Below are positions 8,391-17,426 of a stretch of 64,000 nucleotides of DNA, in pieces. The notes below the pieces were generated by a model that worked only from the letters and a program-made list of their open reading frames with translations, did no database searches and had not been told where the DNA came from. Source of the DNA: Microcosmobacter sp040493455 (GTDB lineage: Bacteria; Bacteroidota; Bacteroidia; Flavobacteriales; Flavobacteriaceae); the NCBI RefSeq assembly GCF_040493455.1, contig NZ_JANFDA010000006.1, positions 124,001-188,000 on the forward strand, read 5' to 3'. Positions within the stretch are counted from its first letter, which is position 1, and each line of letters begins with the position of its first letter. Both the position numbers and the translations under genes were made by a program.

Positions 8391-11350
8391 GATGCCAGTG
8401 CTTTATCATTGTACCTAGGGTCAGATATTATTGGTAGTTTTTCCATTTTACTTACCTCAATAGAAATACAATCAAACTCTTCCATTACCTTACCTGTAAT
8501 CTCATAAATACCTTTGCCTCTAAATGGATATTTCTTAGCAATAGGTGGAAAATGAACTGTATCAATAAAGTCTCCTAAAACGTCTAAAAACGTCCCAAAA
8601 TGCATCCTCTTGCCGCTGTGAGTACTAGTATTTTTAATTGTTACCATATAACCACAAATACTAACCATTTTTCCTATCATTTTTGGTAGATGTCGTGCTT
8701 TAAGCACACTAGTAATAGGTTCAGATAATAGATTGAATGGACTACTTAAAGGGAATCCAAGTAATTCCATTTCATCAAAAGCATCCTCTAAGTTTGTATT
8801 AGGTAAATTTGGCGTTTTGTAAGTGATTCTTTCTTGCTTAAATAAAGTAACTACATGCTCTTCAAAACTAATCTTGTTAATCTTCATATGAGCTTCCCAC
8901 AACAACTCTCTTTTATTTCTTCCTGTAAATCTAAAAGCATTAATCTTAATAAGTATTTTAATTTGCTCTACTGATATAGAAACCCTATCAATAAAATCAT
9001 CCATACTTTTAAAATTACCATACTTATCTCTTTCCGCTAAAATGTGACTAATTGTATTACTTTCCAATGAGTGCAAAAACATAAACCCTAAGTATATATT
9101 CTTCCCCTCTATTATAGTTTGAGATCTACTATTGTTGATGCAAGGAGCCTCAATATTACCTCCATGAAGTCTTGCCTCATGTACATAATATTCTGTTCTG
9201 TAGAACCCTCCAAAATTGTTAATTGTGGCTACCATATACTCTAATGGGTAGTATGCTTTAAGAAATAAACTTTGGTAACTTTCTACTGCATAAGATGCAG
9301 AGTGCCCCTTAGCAAAAGCGTAGCCTGCAAAACTTTCAATTTGTCTCCATATATCTTTAACTAACACCTCTTCTTTTCCAGCTTTCTCACAGTTCTTAAA
9401 GAATTGTGCTTTTACCTTTTGAAACTCTGCCCTAGACCTAAACTTTCCTGACATACCACGCCTTAGCATATCCGCTTCTCCCAATGTTAATCCCCCAAAA
9501 TAATGAGCGACTTTAATTACATCCTCTTGATATACCATGACACCATAAGTATCTGGCATTATATCCCTAAGTACGGGATGAGCATCTTTTCTTCTCTCAG
9601 GATTTCTATACCTAAGAATATACTCTCTCATCATACCAGATTTAGCCACACCTGGCCTTATTACTGAACTAGCTGCTACTAAGCCTAAGTAATTATCTAC
9701 TCTTAGCTTCTTAAGAAGCATTCTCATAGCTGGAGACTCAACATAAAAACACCCTATTGCTTTAGCATTTCTAAGTAAATCCTTTATTTGTTTATCTTCC
9801 TTGAATCGCTTGATATCATGTATATCAATTGGTGGTTTATCAGGTTGATTATATGCTACAACTTCAACAGCTTCTTTTATCTTTCCTAAACCTCTTTGAC
9901 TTAATATATCAAACTTATACAGCCCTATATCTTCAGCTACAACCATGTCAAATTGTGTCGTTGCGAATCCTTTAGGAGGAATAAAAGTTGATGTATAATA
10001 GTGAATAGGTTTTTCTGAAATAATAATACCCCCTGCATGTATTCCCAAATAGTTAGGAAACCCTTGTATTAACTGACTATAACTCACTACTAACCTAGAA
10101 AGTTTATCCAAATGATTATAGTTATACTGACCAGAAGACAGTTTGTCTATTTCAAGCTTGGGAAGACCAAACACTTTTCCCAACTCTCTAACTGATGCTT
10201 TGTACTGAAAGGTATTATACACCGTCAATAATGCGGTATGCTTAAACCTTTTAAAAATAAAATCAGTAATATCATCTCTGTCCCTCCATGAAAAGTCTAT
10301 ATCAAAATCAGGAGGGTTCTTTCTATATAGATTAATAAACCTTTCAAAATAAAGGTCAAGCTCAATAGGGTCAACATCAGTTATTCTCAATAAATAAGCT
10401 ATAATACTATTTGCCCCACTTCCTCTACCTACATAAAAATATCCTTTACTACGCGCATACTTTAATATCTTCCAATTAATTAGGAAGTAGGATACAAACC
10501 CTTTTTCCTTGATAATGGTCAATTCTTTACTTATTCGTTCTAATATTTGATCTTCTACGTTAGGATAGCGATATGCTAATCCATCATAAGTAAGCTTTTC
10601 CAGAAGCTTGAAATCAAGAGATGTATTCCCTGTATAAGATTCTTGATTATTTGGAGTCTCAGAACTGAAATCAAAATCAATTATACAGCTGTTTAGAATC
10701 CTATAGGTGTTACTCACTATATAAGGAAACTCTTTATAGTGTGATAGTATATTATTTACATCAGATATCGTATGGTCAGGGCTACCTTGCTCTGATAAAC
10801 TAAGCTTACTGAGTAGAATATTATTATCTATTGCTCTTAGTAATCTGTGTGCGTTATAACATTTTTTATTTTGAAATGATACCGTCCATAATACCACTAA
10901 CTTCTTTTTCTCCTCTTTCCACTTAGAAAATTTTAGTTTATTCAATTCATTAGGTCGTATCCCTATAAACTCATCCTCTTTAAGATTTATATTATTACTC
11001 TTGCTAAATGGATATATGGTTACTGTACCATAAAGATTTGGTGAAACAGTAGGAACTTCAGATTTACTATGCAATATTTCAGATAAATAAGAATTGATGT
11101 TTTGAAAGCCAATATTATTCTTAGCTAAAAGAATAAACTGTTGGTCAGCACCATTTCTAAAATCTACACCTAAAACTGGTTTGATATTGTAACTCTTGGA
11201 TAGTCTAACAAAGTCTAGACATGCAGAAGTATTATTTATATCAGTTAAAGCCATAGAAATAGCACCGTGACTTCTACCAAGCTTCAATAATTCCTTGGTA
11301 TCTATAGTACCATATCTAAGACTATAATATGTATGACAATTTAAAAACAA
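8387..11350 (-). CDS. dnaE: DNA polymerase III alpha-like (DnaE/ImuC-type) polymerase
   Basis: At 987 aa this C-family polymerase is shorter than replicative DnaE (about 1,150-1,500 aa), as in error-prone DnaE2/ImuC proteins. Order: PHP domain (1-240), palm and fingers (about 250-800), and an OB-fold near 880-960. Catalytic Asp350 and Asp352 sit in 'PPDFDIDF', and the third Asp in 'LYKFDILSQRG'. The PHP motif is degenerate: 'ALTDINN' where active enzymes have 'TDHGN', so proofreading or phosphatase activity by PHP is unlikely. It is the first gene of a two-gene operon with the Y-family polymerase and is divergent from the S24 repressor. A housekeeping dnaE should exist elsewhere in the genome. 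Confidence 0.92.
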   Translation of the reverse strand: MFLNCHTYYSLRYGTIDTKELLKLGRSHGAISMALTDINNTSACLDFVRLSKSYNIKPVLGVDFRNGADQQFILLAKNNIGFQNINSYLSEILHSKSEVPTVSPNLYGTVTIYPFSKSNNINLKEDEFIGIRPNELNKLKFSKWKEEKKKLVVLWTVSFQNKKCYNAHRLLRAIDNNILLSKLSLSEQGSPDHTISDVNNILSHYKEFPYIVSNTYRILNSCIIDFDFSSETPNNQESYTGNTSLDFKLLEKLTYDGLAYRYPNVEDQILERISKELTIIKEKGFVSYFLINWKILKYARSKGYFYVGRGSGANSIIAYLLRITDVDPIELDLYFERFINLYRKNPPDFDIDFSWRDRDDITDFIFKRFKHTALLTVYNTFQYKASVRELGKVFGLPKLEIDKLSSGQYNYNHLDKLSRLVVSYSQLIQGFPNYLGIHAGGIIISEKPIHYYTSTFIPPKGFATTQFDMVVAEDIGLYKFDILSQRGLGKIKEAVEVVAYNQPDKPPIDIHDIKRFKEDKQIKDLLRNAKAIGCFYVESPAMRMLLKKLRVDNYLGLVAASSVIRPGVAKSGMMREYILRYRNPERRKDAHPVLRDIMPDTYGVMVYQEDVIKVAHYFGGLTLGEADMLRRGMSGKFRSRAEFQKVKAQFFKNCEKAGKEEVLVKDIWRQIESFAGYAFAKGHSASYAVESYQSLFLKAYYPLEYMVATINNFGGFYRTEYYVHEARLHGGNIEAPCINNSRSQTIIEGKNIYLGFMFLHSLESNTISHILAERDKYGNFKSMDDFIDRVSISVEQIKILIKINAFRFTGRNKRELLWEAHMKINKISFEEHVVTLFKQERITYKTPNLPNTNLEDAFDEMELLGFPLSSPFNLLSEPITSVLKARHLPKMIGKMVSICGYMVTIKNTSTHSGKRMHFGTFLDVLGDFIDTVHFPPIAKKYPFRGKGIYEITGKVMEEFDCISIEVSKMEKLPIISDPRYNDKALAS

Positions 11351-11385
11351 AGGGGTAGCAATTAATATTTCAAATTTAGTGTGTT

Positions 11386-11416
11386 TTTGTAGTAATTATT
11401 GCTTATATTTGTAGTA
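11386..11416 (+). promoter_or_regulatory. Repressor/polymerase divergent promoter with paired TTTGTAGTA
   Basis: The 68-bp gap between the divergent dnaE-like and S24 genes holds TTTGTAGTA at 11386-11394 and again at 11408-11416. The two are 22 bp apart (two helical turns), as expected for a dimeric repressor site. The second overlaps TATATTTG (11404-11411), a full match to the Bacteroidota TAnnTTTG -7 box. Transcription would start about at the GTG start codon (11419), giving a leaderless mRNA. I found no good -33 element. Confidence 0.5.
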
Positions 11417-11418
11417 TT

Positions 11419-12183
11419 GTGAAAAACATCACTAAAAATATCAGGCATTTAAGAAGACTCAAGAACAAGACTCAAGAGCAATTCGCAGACGAACTTGGTG
11501 TATCTCGTTCAAGGATAGGGTCTTATGAGGAAGGTAGGTCTGAACCACCAATAAGTTTCTTAGAGGAGCTATCAAATTACTTTAACCTACCTATTGATGT
11601 AATAATTAAGAATGACCTTACCAAAGCCACCAACGTATCATTCATGGAAATTGGTAATAAGAGGTTATTGTTTCCTATTGTGGTCGATAGTGACAATCAG
11701 AATTTCATCGAAGTTGTGCCAATAAATACCTCAGCAGGTTACTTAGATGGTTATGATGATCCTGAATACATTGAACAACTAGCTAAGATGAAGCTTCCAT
11801 TCATACCCACAGGTAAGCACAGGGCTTTTCCTATTAAGGGCGATTCAATGCTGCCACTAAAGGATGGTTCTTTTGTTGTCGCTAGTTTTGTTGAAGATAT
11901 CAACGATATAAAGGATGGTAAATCTTATATCATTATAACGCAAAATGATGGTATGACGTATAAAAGGGTTTATGATCATGGCGAAGCTTTACACCTAAAG
12001 CCTGATAACAAAGATTATGAGGATTACTTAATATCTAAAAGTGATATTTTAGAATTATGGGAGTTTACTTGTAGTATCAATACCCAAGAGTATGATGTGA
12101 CTGAGTTAAAAATTAGTGGCATTGCTCAAATGTTAAATGAGCTAGGTGTAGAACTAAAAGAACTAGCAAAAAAAGTAAGTTAA
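11419..12183 (+). CDS. LexA-like repressor (XRE HTH + S24 self-cleaving peptidase)
   Basis: A 254-aa regulator. Residues 5-62 form an XRE helix-turn-helix ('TQEQFADELGVSRSRIGSYEEGR'). Residues 95-220 form an S24/LexA peptidase: Ser143 in 'KGDSMLP' and Lys182 in 'TYKRV' are the dyad, and Ala106-Gly107 in 'TSAGYLDG' is the likely scissile bond. A coiled C-terminal extension follows. It should repress the divergent polymerase operon and itself until RecA-stimulated autocleavage after DNA damage. The start is GTG; no later Met would preserve the HTH. Its end overlaps the convergent HMCES gene by 4 bp. Confidence 0.9.
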   Translation: MKNITKNIRHLRRLKNKTQEQFADELGVSRSRIGSYEEGRSEPPISFLEELSNYFNLPIDVIIKNDLTKATNVSFMEIGNKRLLFPIVVDSDNQNFIEVVPINTSAGYLDGYDDPEYIEQLAKMKLPFIPTGKHRAFPIKGDSMLPLKDGSFVVASFVEDINDIKDGKSYIIITQNDGMTYKRVYDHGEALHLKPDNKDYEDYLISKSDILELWEFTCSINTQEYDVTELKISGIAQMLNELGVELKELAKKVS

Positions 12184-12911
12184 AATAGTGTTCCCTTATC
12201 TACTGGCTCTAAAAACTCTGGTGTGTTAGTATTAATACCTTTTTTGTATAAATCTCTAGTCACTGGGTGAGCCTTAAACTCTTTACTAGTAAAACCATAA
12301 GCCATTAACTCATTTAAAGATTGTTGATTCATTCCCTCATCCATCCAATCTTCAAATAAATCTTTTGCAAGCACAAGAGGCATCCTTCTTCTCTTGTTGT
12401 GTATTTCAGCAAAAAACTCATTAGCTTCTACCGTTAGAATTGTAGCAGAGAATAACTGATCGTCTAATTCATTATAAAGTCCAGCGAACATAAATAAATC
12501 ACCTTCAGGATATTCCTTAGATGGTTGATAGCAAAAATGTGGTATAGACACTCCATTTTCGTGGTGAGGTTCAAAAAAACCATCAGCTAATATCAAGCAG
12601 CGCTTACTTTCAGCACTTTCTCTGTAGGATGACTTTTCAAAAATACTTTCTGCTCTAGCATTTAGAGTATTACTTTTCTTTCTAAAAGCAACAGGATCAT
12701 GTATACCCCAGCTAGGAACAAGACCCCAACTAGCAGGATATATAGCTTCTGGCTCATCCATCTTAATGATATAAAGATTGCCATAAGTAAATCCGTTCAA
12801 ATGATAGTACGGATCATACTCTAGAGGAAATTCAAAATCAGCATCAGAAAGATTGATTAAACTTTGCTGTATTTGTTGCCTCTTTTTTCTTAGGGAAGTT
12901 GAGTAGCACAC
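12180..12911 (-). CDS. HMCES/YedK-type SOS response-associated peptidase (SRAP)
   Basis: The 243-aa protein belongs to the SRAP family, which crosslinks to abasic sites in single-stranded DNA through its N-terminal Cys. All hallmark residues are present: Cys2 (exposed after Met removal), Asn84 in 'NTLNARAES', Glu114 in 'DGFFEP' and His171 in 'IHNKRRRMP'. The GTG start at 12911 places Cys in position 2; an overlapping ATG two bases upstream is out of frame. It is convergent with the S24 repressor, with a 4-bp overlap of the 3' ends. It fits the same damage-tolerance module: it protects abasic sites that the two polymerases would otherwise copy. Confidence 0.93.
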   Translation of the reverse strand: MCYSTSLRKKRQQIQQSLINLSDADFEFPLEYDPYYHLNGFTYGNLYIIKMDEPEAIYPASWGLVPSWGIHDPVAFRKKSNTLNARAESIFEKSSYRESAESKRCLILADGFFEPHHENGVSIPHFCYQPSKEYPEGDLFMFAGLYNELDDQLFSATILTVEANEFFAEIHNKRRRMPLVLAKDLFEDWMDEGMNQQSLNELMAYGFTSKEFKAHPVTRDLYKKGINTNTPEFLEPVDKGTLF

Positions 12912-13207
12912 ATTCTAAGATAAGAAAAACCTATTTAATCTCATTATTTTATGTTATATTAGATATACTAAACTTAAGCAAAACCGTTCCCTAAAAACAA
13001 GCTTAGTCGCTATTCCAATTCATTTATTTAGAACTCTAAAATAACTTCATTTAAACTATAATGATCTAAGGCTTGTACTTATATAAACACAGTCTAATAT
13101 TGATTTAGATTATTTATCCCATATCTATCATTGATTTGATTAAATATTGGCTCTTGCAATAAAGAGAATAAGTCAATTAGTAAAATATTAGCAATAGATA
13201 AATTAAA

Positions 13208-15034
13208 ATGAAACTCAAAACAGTATATCCATTATTTTTCATTTTAATTTTCACTTTAATCTTAAAAAGTCAAAATCAAAACCCTAGTACTGTTCTACTC
13301 AAAAATCTAAGAGAAAGAAAAATAAGCCAACTAAGCGACTGTCTAGAATCTTCAATTAATAAAATAAACAAAAAAGAATATTATTTCTATAAATGGGAAT
13401 TAAGCAAATTAAGAAATGGAATTAATGATTCTTTTGTAGGAAACAAAATAATTTATTCAGGACAAAAAAATCACAGGCAAGAGTTTATGTCTAAAATTTA
13501 CAGAGGCGAAAAAAAAATACTAGAACACAACTCTAACCTTGCATATAATGAATATAAGAAGGCTCTTAAATTTGCCCTAAAGTTAAAAGACTCTTCTTTA
13601 GTATGTACATCTCTGTACAGAATTTTACTTTTAAAATCTCAAAATCACAAACTAGCTTTAAATGTTGAAAAATATATAAAAATGTATCAAAGATACGCCA
13701 ACAATCAATTAGAAAAATCCTATGCTGAGTACTACAATATATACTTCAATAAAGTTGGAGATAAAAAGAACTTAAAGCGTGGATTGATGCTATGTGAAGA
13801 AAGTAATAACTACTACTGTGAATTACTGTTTTATCAGCATATTGGCTTTATTTACAGCTCTGTATTCAAAGAATCTGATAGTGCCGAATATTTTTATAGT
13901 AATGCTTTAAATATAATTGATAATAACAAAACAGAATATTTCTTGCAACAACACAGAAAAAAAATACTATTTAATTTAGGTTATATTAAGTTCAGTAAGA
14001 AGAATTATAAATCAGCCCTTTCATATTTTAATCAAGCAAATTTAATTAGCACTAATCATAGGAGGTTAGAAGATGATTCTATTATTTCACATTGGAAATA
14101 TAAGATATATAAAAATTTAAAAATCAAGGATAGCGCATTAGCATATCTAGAAAAGAAAGATTCTATTAACAGAGCGCTAATATTATATAGAGAAAAATTA
14201 ATTTCAAATGATGAAAACAGCAAATACTACAATCCTAATTCCGAAAGTGTAAAACTTGTTCTAGCAATTTTTTCTCTTAAGATTATCTTCTGCGGTATAT
14301 TAATAATAAAGAACCTACACAAAAAAAGAGAAAAGATCAAACAGGAAAAGCTTATTAAAGAAATTATGCTTCAAAATCTTATTAAAGAGCAAGAGATTAA
14401 AAGTATTAGCGACGTGATTTTAGGACAAGAAAAGGAAAGAAAGTTAATTGCTGATGAACTTCATGATGATCTAGGTGGGTTACTTACAACTCTGAAACTC
14501 TTTCTTCAAAACATAAAAGTTCAAAAGAATGAAATGAATAAGCACGATAGTAAATTATTTAACAAAGCAGAAGAATTGGTAAATGAAGCCTACATAAAAG
14601 TGCGCAATATTGCACATACAAAAAACTCTGGGGTTATGGTGAAAGAGGAGTTTTTACCTACCTTAAAGAATTTCGCGGACACTGTATCCTCCTATTCTAG
14701 TCTAAATATTAATATTGACGACTTTGCCCTTGACAGAAAACTCAACAAATCAATTGAACTCACCTTATTCAGCATTATTCAAGAGCTAATAACCAATGTT
14801 ATAAAACACTCAGAAGCTACTATGGTAAATATCCATTTTACATCCTTAAGTAATAATTTAAATGTAATCTTTGAAGACAACGGCATAGGATTTAATTACT
14901 TAGAGCTAAATAACAAAAAAGCTATGGGTATAAACTCTATCAAATCCAGAATAAAGGGATTGAAAGGGAAAATCAATATTGATTCAACACCAGGAGTTGG
15001 CACATCAATAATTCTTAATATTCCTATAGCATGA
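13208..15034 (+). CDS. Hybrid TPR sensor histidine kinase (HisKA_3 type)
   Basis: The 608-aa kinase has a signal peptide (1-22), a periplasmic helical region with TPR-like repeats (about 90-320), one transmembrane helix (about 346-364), a coiled coil, a HisKA_3 dimerisation domain with phospho-acceptor His near 419 in 'ADELHDDLGG', and a C-terminal HATPase ('ELITNVIKHSEA', 'FEDNGIGF'). Its stop overlaps the response-regulator start by 4 bp, so the two form a cognate pair. The 296-bp region upstream contains no gene and no recognisable operator. The signal sensed is unknown; the system probably controls the adjacent island cargo or host genes. Confidence 0.88.
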   Translation: MKLKTVYPLFFILIFTLILKSQNQNPSTVLLKNLRERKISQLSDCLESSINKINKKEYYFYKWELSKLRNGINDSFVGNKIIYSGQKNHRQEFMSKIYRGEKKILEHNSNLAYNEYKKALKFALKLKDSSLVCTSLYRILLLKSQNHKLALNVEKYIKMYQRYANNQLEKSYAEYYNIYFNKVGDKKNLKRGLMLCEESNNYYCELLFYQHIGFIYSSVFKESDSAEYFYSNALNIIDNNKTEYFLQQHRKKILFNLGYIKFSKKNYKSALSYFNQANLISTNHRRLEDDSIISHWKYKIYKNLKIKDSALAYLEKKDSINRALILYREKLISNDENSKYYNPNSESVKLVLAIFSLKIIFCGILIIKNLHKKREKIKQEKLIKEIMLQNLIKEQEIKSISDVILGQEKERKLIADELHDDLGGLLTTLKLFLQNIKVQKNEMNKHDSKLFNKAEELVNEAYIKVRNIAHTKNSGVMVKEEFLPTLKNFADTVSSYSSLNINIDDFALDRKLNKSIELTLFSIIQELITNVIKHSEATMVNIHFTSLSNNLNVIFEDNGIGFNYLELNNKKAMGINSIKSRIKGLKGKINIDSTPGVGTSIILNIPIA

Positions 15035-15639
15035 TTAGAGTGATATTAGCTGAAGACCATTTTGCCCTTATTGAAGGAATTAAACTATATTTTGAATTTG
15101 ATAATGATATCAAAATTATTGGTTACGCAAAAAATGGTAAAGAGCTTATTGAGTTAGCACATAAGACAAAGCCAGACATTATTATAACAGATATCAAAAT
15201 GCCCATCGTTGATGGCTTAACAGCCACAAGAGAAATCTCAAAATCACTCCCTAATACAAGCGTCATTACTTTCACAATGTATAACCAAGAAAAAGTAGTA
15301 AATGAAATGTTTGAAGCTGGTGTTCAAGCTTATGTTCTAAAAAACTCGAGCCTAGAAAAATTGAAAGAGGCGATAATAATTGTTCATAATAACGGAACTT
15401 ATTATGATCCAAATATAATTCAACCAAATAAACAACCTCGCGATTCTATTTTAACCAAAAGACAATTGGAGATACTTAGATTACTTGTTGAAGGAAAAAC
15501 CAATCAACAAATTGCAAATCTTCTATATATTCAAAAATCTACTGTTGAAACTCACAGAAAAAACATGGCAAGAAAGCTTAAACTCAGTGGGCAAAATGAA
15601 CTACTAAGATATGGGCTACAACAGCGGTATAAATACTAA
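15031..15639 (+). CDS. NarL/FixJ-family response regulator
   Basis: The 202-aa regulator has a receiver domain (1-120) with the phospho-acceptor Asp54 in 'IIITDIKMP', the conserved Lys in 'AYVLKNSS', and a C-terminal LuxR-type HTH (about 138-200, 'LTKRQLEILRLLVEGKTNQQIANLL'). It is translationally coupled to the TPR histidine kinase. A terminator follows at once, so the downstream secreted-protein gene is a separate unit and a possible target. Confidence 0.93.
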   Translation: MIRVILAEDHFALIEGIKLYFEFDNDIKIIGYAKNGKELIELAHKTKPDIIITDIKMPIVDGLTATREISKSLPNTSVITFTMYNQEKVVNEMFEAGVQAYVLKNSSLEKLKEAIIIVHNNGTYYDPNIIQPNKQPRDSILTKRQLEILRLLVEGKTNQQIANLLYIQKSTVETHRKNMARKLKLSGQNELLRYGLQQRYKY

Positions 15640-15640
15640 T

Positions 15641-15670
15641 CAGTATTTACCCACACGTGGGTATTTTTTA
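15641..15670 (+). terminator. Terminator of the two-component operon
   Basis: Arms TACCCAC and GTGGGTA with a 2-base centre, preceded by A/T-rich sequence and followed by TTTTTT. It lies just after the response-regulator stop. Confidence 0.75.
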
Positions 15671-15715
15671 ATCAGTTCTTAGAAAATAATTTTGGTTCTA
15701 ATAAAAATTAGAGTC

Positions 15716-16900
15716 ATGTATAAAAAAATTATTACACTAGTAATCGCCTCAATAATTAACTTAAGTTTAATCGCTCAAAGTGATATAAAAAAATCAACTT
15801 CAGAACAAATAAAAGAAGAAAGAAATGCTGAACTTGAAATTAAAGATTCAATACTTAAACAAATTGATATAGATATTGAGAACCTAAATGAGCTTTTAAA
15901 CAAATCCAAGAAACGTAAGGAAAAACTGGAAACATTAGAAAAGCTCCATTTAGCTCTTGAAACAAGAATTAAATACCTAGAAGAATATCCAAAAACCAAA
16001 ATTAAATTTAATGGTCAATTAGCATTTACTGAGTTATTGAGCATTCAAAGAGATATCAAGCCTGCTGATTTATTTTCACAATCTCAAATATTCTTTACAG
16101 AGCTTGACAAAATTAGTAACGTTAATCAATATCACTCTTTTACTCACTGGCAATCCGAATATTACAAATTTTATGAGAGAAGAAAAGGAAAAAGTGATTT
16201 TATAGAACTATTAAACAACTCTATTAAACTCATAACAGACACTTCAAATGACGTCCCATTATTTGGATCTATTTTTCAAACTGCTGTTTCCGGTATTTCG
16301 TACTTACTTACATCATTAGGTAACCGTGACAAAGACTTATTACAAAAAACTCCTGACTTAATTCTATTATTAAATTCCATTAGTCAATTTGAACAACAAA
16401 AAGAAATAATTGATTTTGAGTGGCTAACAATCAATGAAGATCTTGAACAACTGAAAAAAGAGAATAATGAAATATTGATGGAACAAATAATTTATTACAA
16501 CTTAAGCCTAAAAGGATTAGAGAAATACCTAAAAACTACCATAGAAGCTGAAAGAGATGAATACAAATTTGAATGCAGAGAATCTATTGCAAAAAAGCTC
16601 AATGAATTGGACAACACCCCTGAGAGCAAATGGCTGGCTGAAGTAGAAACATTCATGTATAGAGTTCAATCATTGAGACTTAGATTTGGCGAATTAACAC
16701 ATAGAATGCTTGCAAACATTGAGAATTACGAAAAAATAATTAAAGCATATTCTAATAATTCAATATTTCCATTAGAATTTACTAATAGAATTAATAGTAT
16801 AGGAAACTCTCTTTCTTTAGTAAGATCAAAGTTTTATGAAACCTTTAATCCTGATAATTATATAAAAGATTCAGCAATAATGTATTTAGGTAGAATGTAG
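15716..16900 (+). CDS. Secreted coiled-coil protein of unknown function
   Basis: A product of about 394 aa with a signal peptide (1-20, 'MYKKIITLVIASIINLSLIAQ'); I chose ATG at 15716 over an upstream reading that lacks a signal. The mature N-terminal 70 residues are a Lys/Glu-rich coiled coil, followed by a helical body with a second coiled coil near 235-300. No family recognised. It follows the two-component operon after a terminator and is convergent with the membrane/periplasmic pair at 17016-19039. It could be part of a damage- or envelope-related island function, but this is only positional. Confidence 0.6.
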   Translation: MYKKIITLVIASIINLSLIAQSDIKKSTSEQIKEERNAELEIKDSILKQIDIDIENLNELLNKSKKRKEKLETLEKLHLALETRIKYLEEYPKTKIKFNGQLAFTELLSIQRDIKPADLFSQSQIFFTELDKISNVNQYHSFTHWQSEYYKFYERRKGKSDFIELLNNSIKLITDTSNDVPLFGSIFQTAVSGISYLLTSLGNRDKDLLQKTPDLILLLNSISQFEQQKEIIDFEWLTINEDLEQLKKENNEILMEQIIYYNLSLKGLEKYLKTTIEAERDEYKFECRESIAKKLNELDNTPESKWLAEVETFMYRVQSLRLRFGELTHRMLANIENYEKIIKAYSNNSIFPLEFTNRINSIGNSLSLVRSKFYETFNPDNYIKDSAIMYLGRM

Positions 16901-16926
16901 AAGGCAATTAAGAAGCTTAAATGTAT

Positions 16927-17010
16927 CTATTTCAGGTTCTCTAATTCCAAAACGATACTTTTCTGCACTATTTCTCCATAATGCTCTTGAGTAGTTTGAA
17001 TTTTTGAAAA
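16927..17010 (-). pseudogene. 3'-terminal relic of a tyrosine recombinase
   Basis: In one minus-strand frame this stretch encodes 'SKIQTTQEHYGEIVQKSI' and then runs to a stop at 16927-16929. The island integrase ends 'SKIQTTQEYYGKISDVII...'. This is the catalytic-Tyr end of a related recombinase, with nothing of the gene upstream: that side is occupied by the stop of the 136-aa membrane gene. The nucleotide alignment with 19308-19350 also holds with scattered, mainly third-position differences. It is a fossil of an earlier integration or of element fusion. Confidence 0.75.
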
Positions 17011-17015
17011 CCATA

Positions 17016-17426
17016 TCAATCTTCGTAGAGAGACTTGATAATAAACCCAAGATAAACTCCAAATAAACTTTCAATAACACCTAATAATCCAATAAAGTTT
17101 TCTACCGGGGTAATTGTCTGCCTATGTATTAAATAGAATACCGACACCAAAAATATTATTGGTATAATGGTAGAAATTACCAGATATTGAGAATTTATAT
17201 TTTTTGAGTGCTTTAATGATTTATTCTTGTTTTTTATCACATAAGATATAATAGCAGTTGTAATCATCGCCAATACAGGCACAATAGTTGACATTGCAGC
17301 TTGAAAATCCTCAGAACTAATCCATTCATCATTTATATATCTTAATTTAATTAGATATCCAATTATTATAAAGTGTGATATAATAAAAAAATAGCTTAGA
17401 AAAATTTTTAGTTTAACCTCTTTCAT
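17016..17426 (-). CDS. Hypothetical four-helix membrane protein
   Basis: A 136-aa protein with four predicted transmembrane segments (about 8-27, 45-62, 80-100, 112-131) and short loops; not assigned to a family. It overlaps the stop of the upstream 552-aa gene by 4 bp (ATGA), so the two are cotranslated and probably work together. Its 3' end abuts the integrase relic. It might be an inner-membrane partner of the secreted upstream protein. Confidence 0.65.
   Translation of the reverse strand: MKEVKLKIFLSYFFIISHFIIIGYLIKLRYINDEWISSEDFQAAMSTIVPVLAMITTAIISYVIKNKNKSLKHSKNINSQYLVISTIIPIIFLVSVFYLIHRQTITPVENFIGLLGVIESLFGVYLGFIIKSLYED

Noticed and set aside
7173..12183. Classical umuDC operon
   Set aside because: The S24 protein has an N-terminal HTH and full repressor length, and a DnaE-type polymerase is coupled to the Y-family gene, so this is not a plain umuDC.
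16886..17080. 64-aa minus-strand frame
   Set aside because: It overlaps the integrase relic and the end of the membrane gene in another frame; the neighbouring frame carries the recognisable recombinase sequence.
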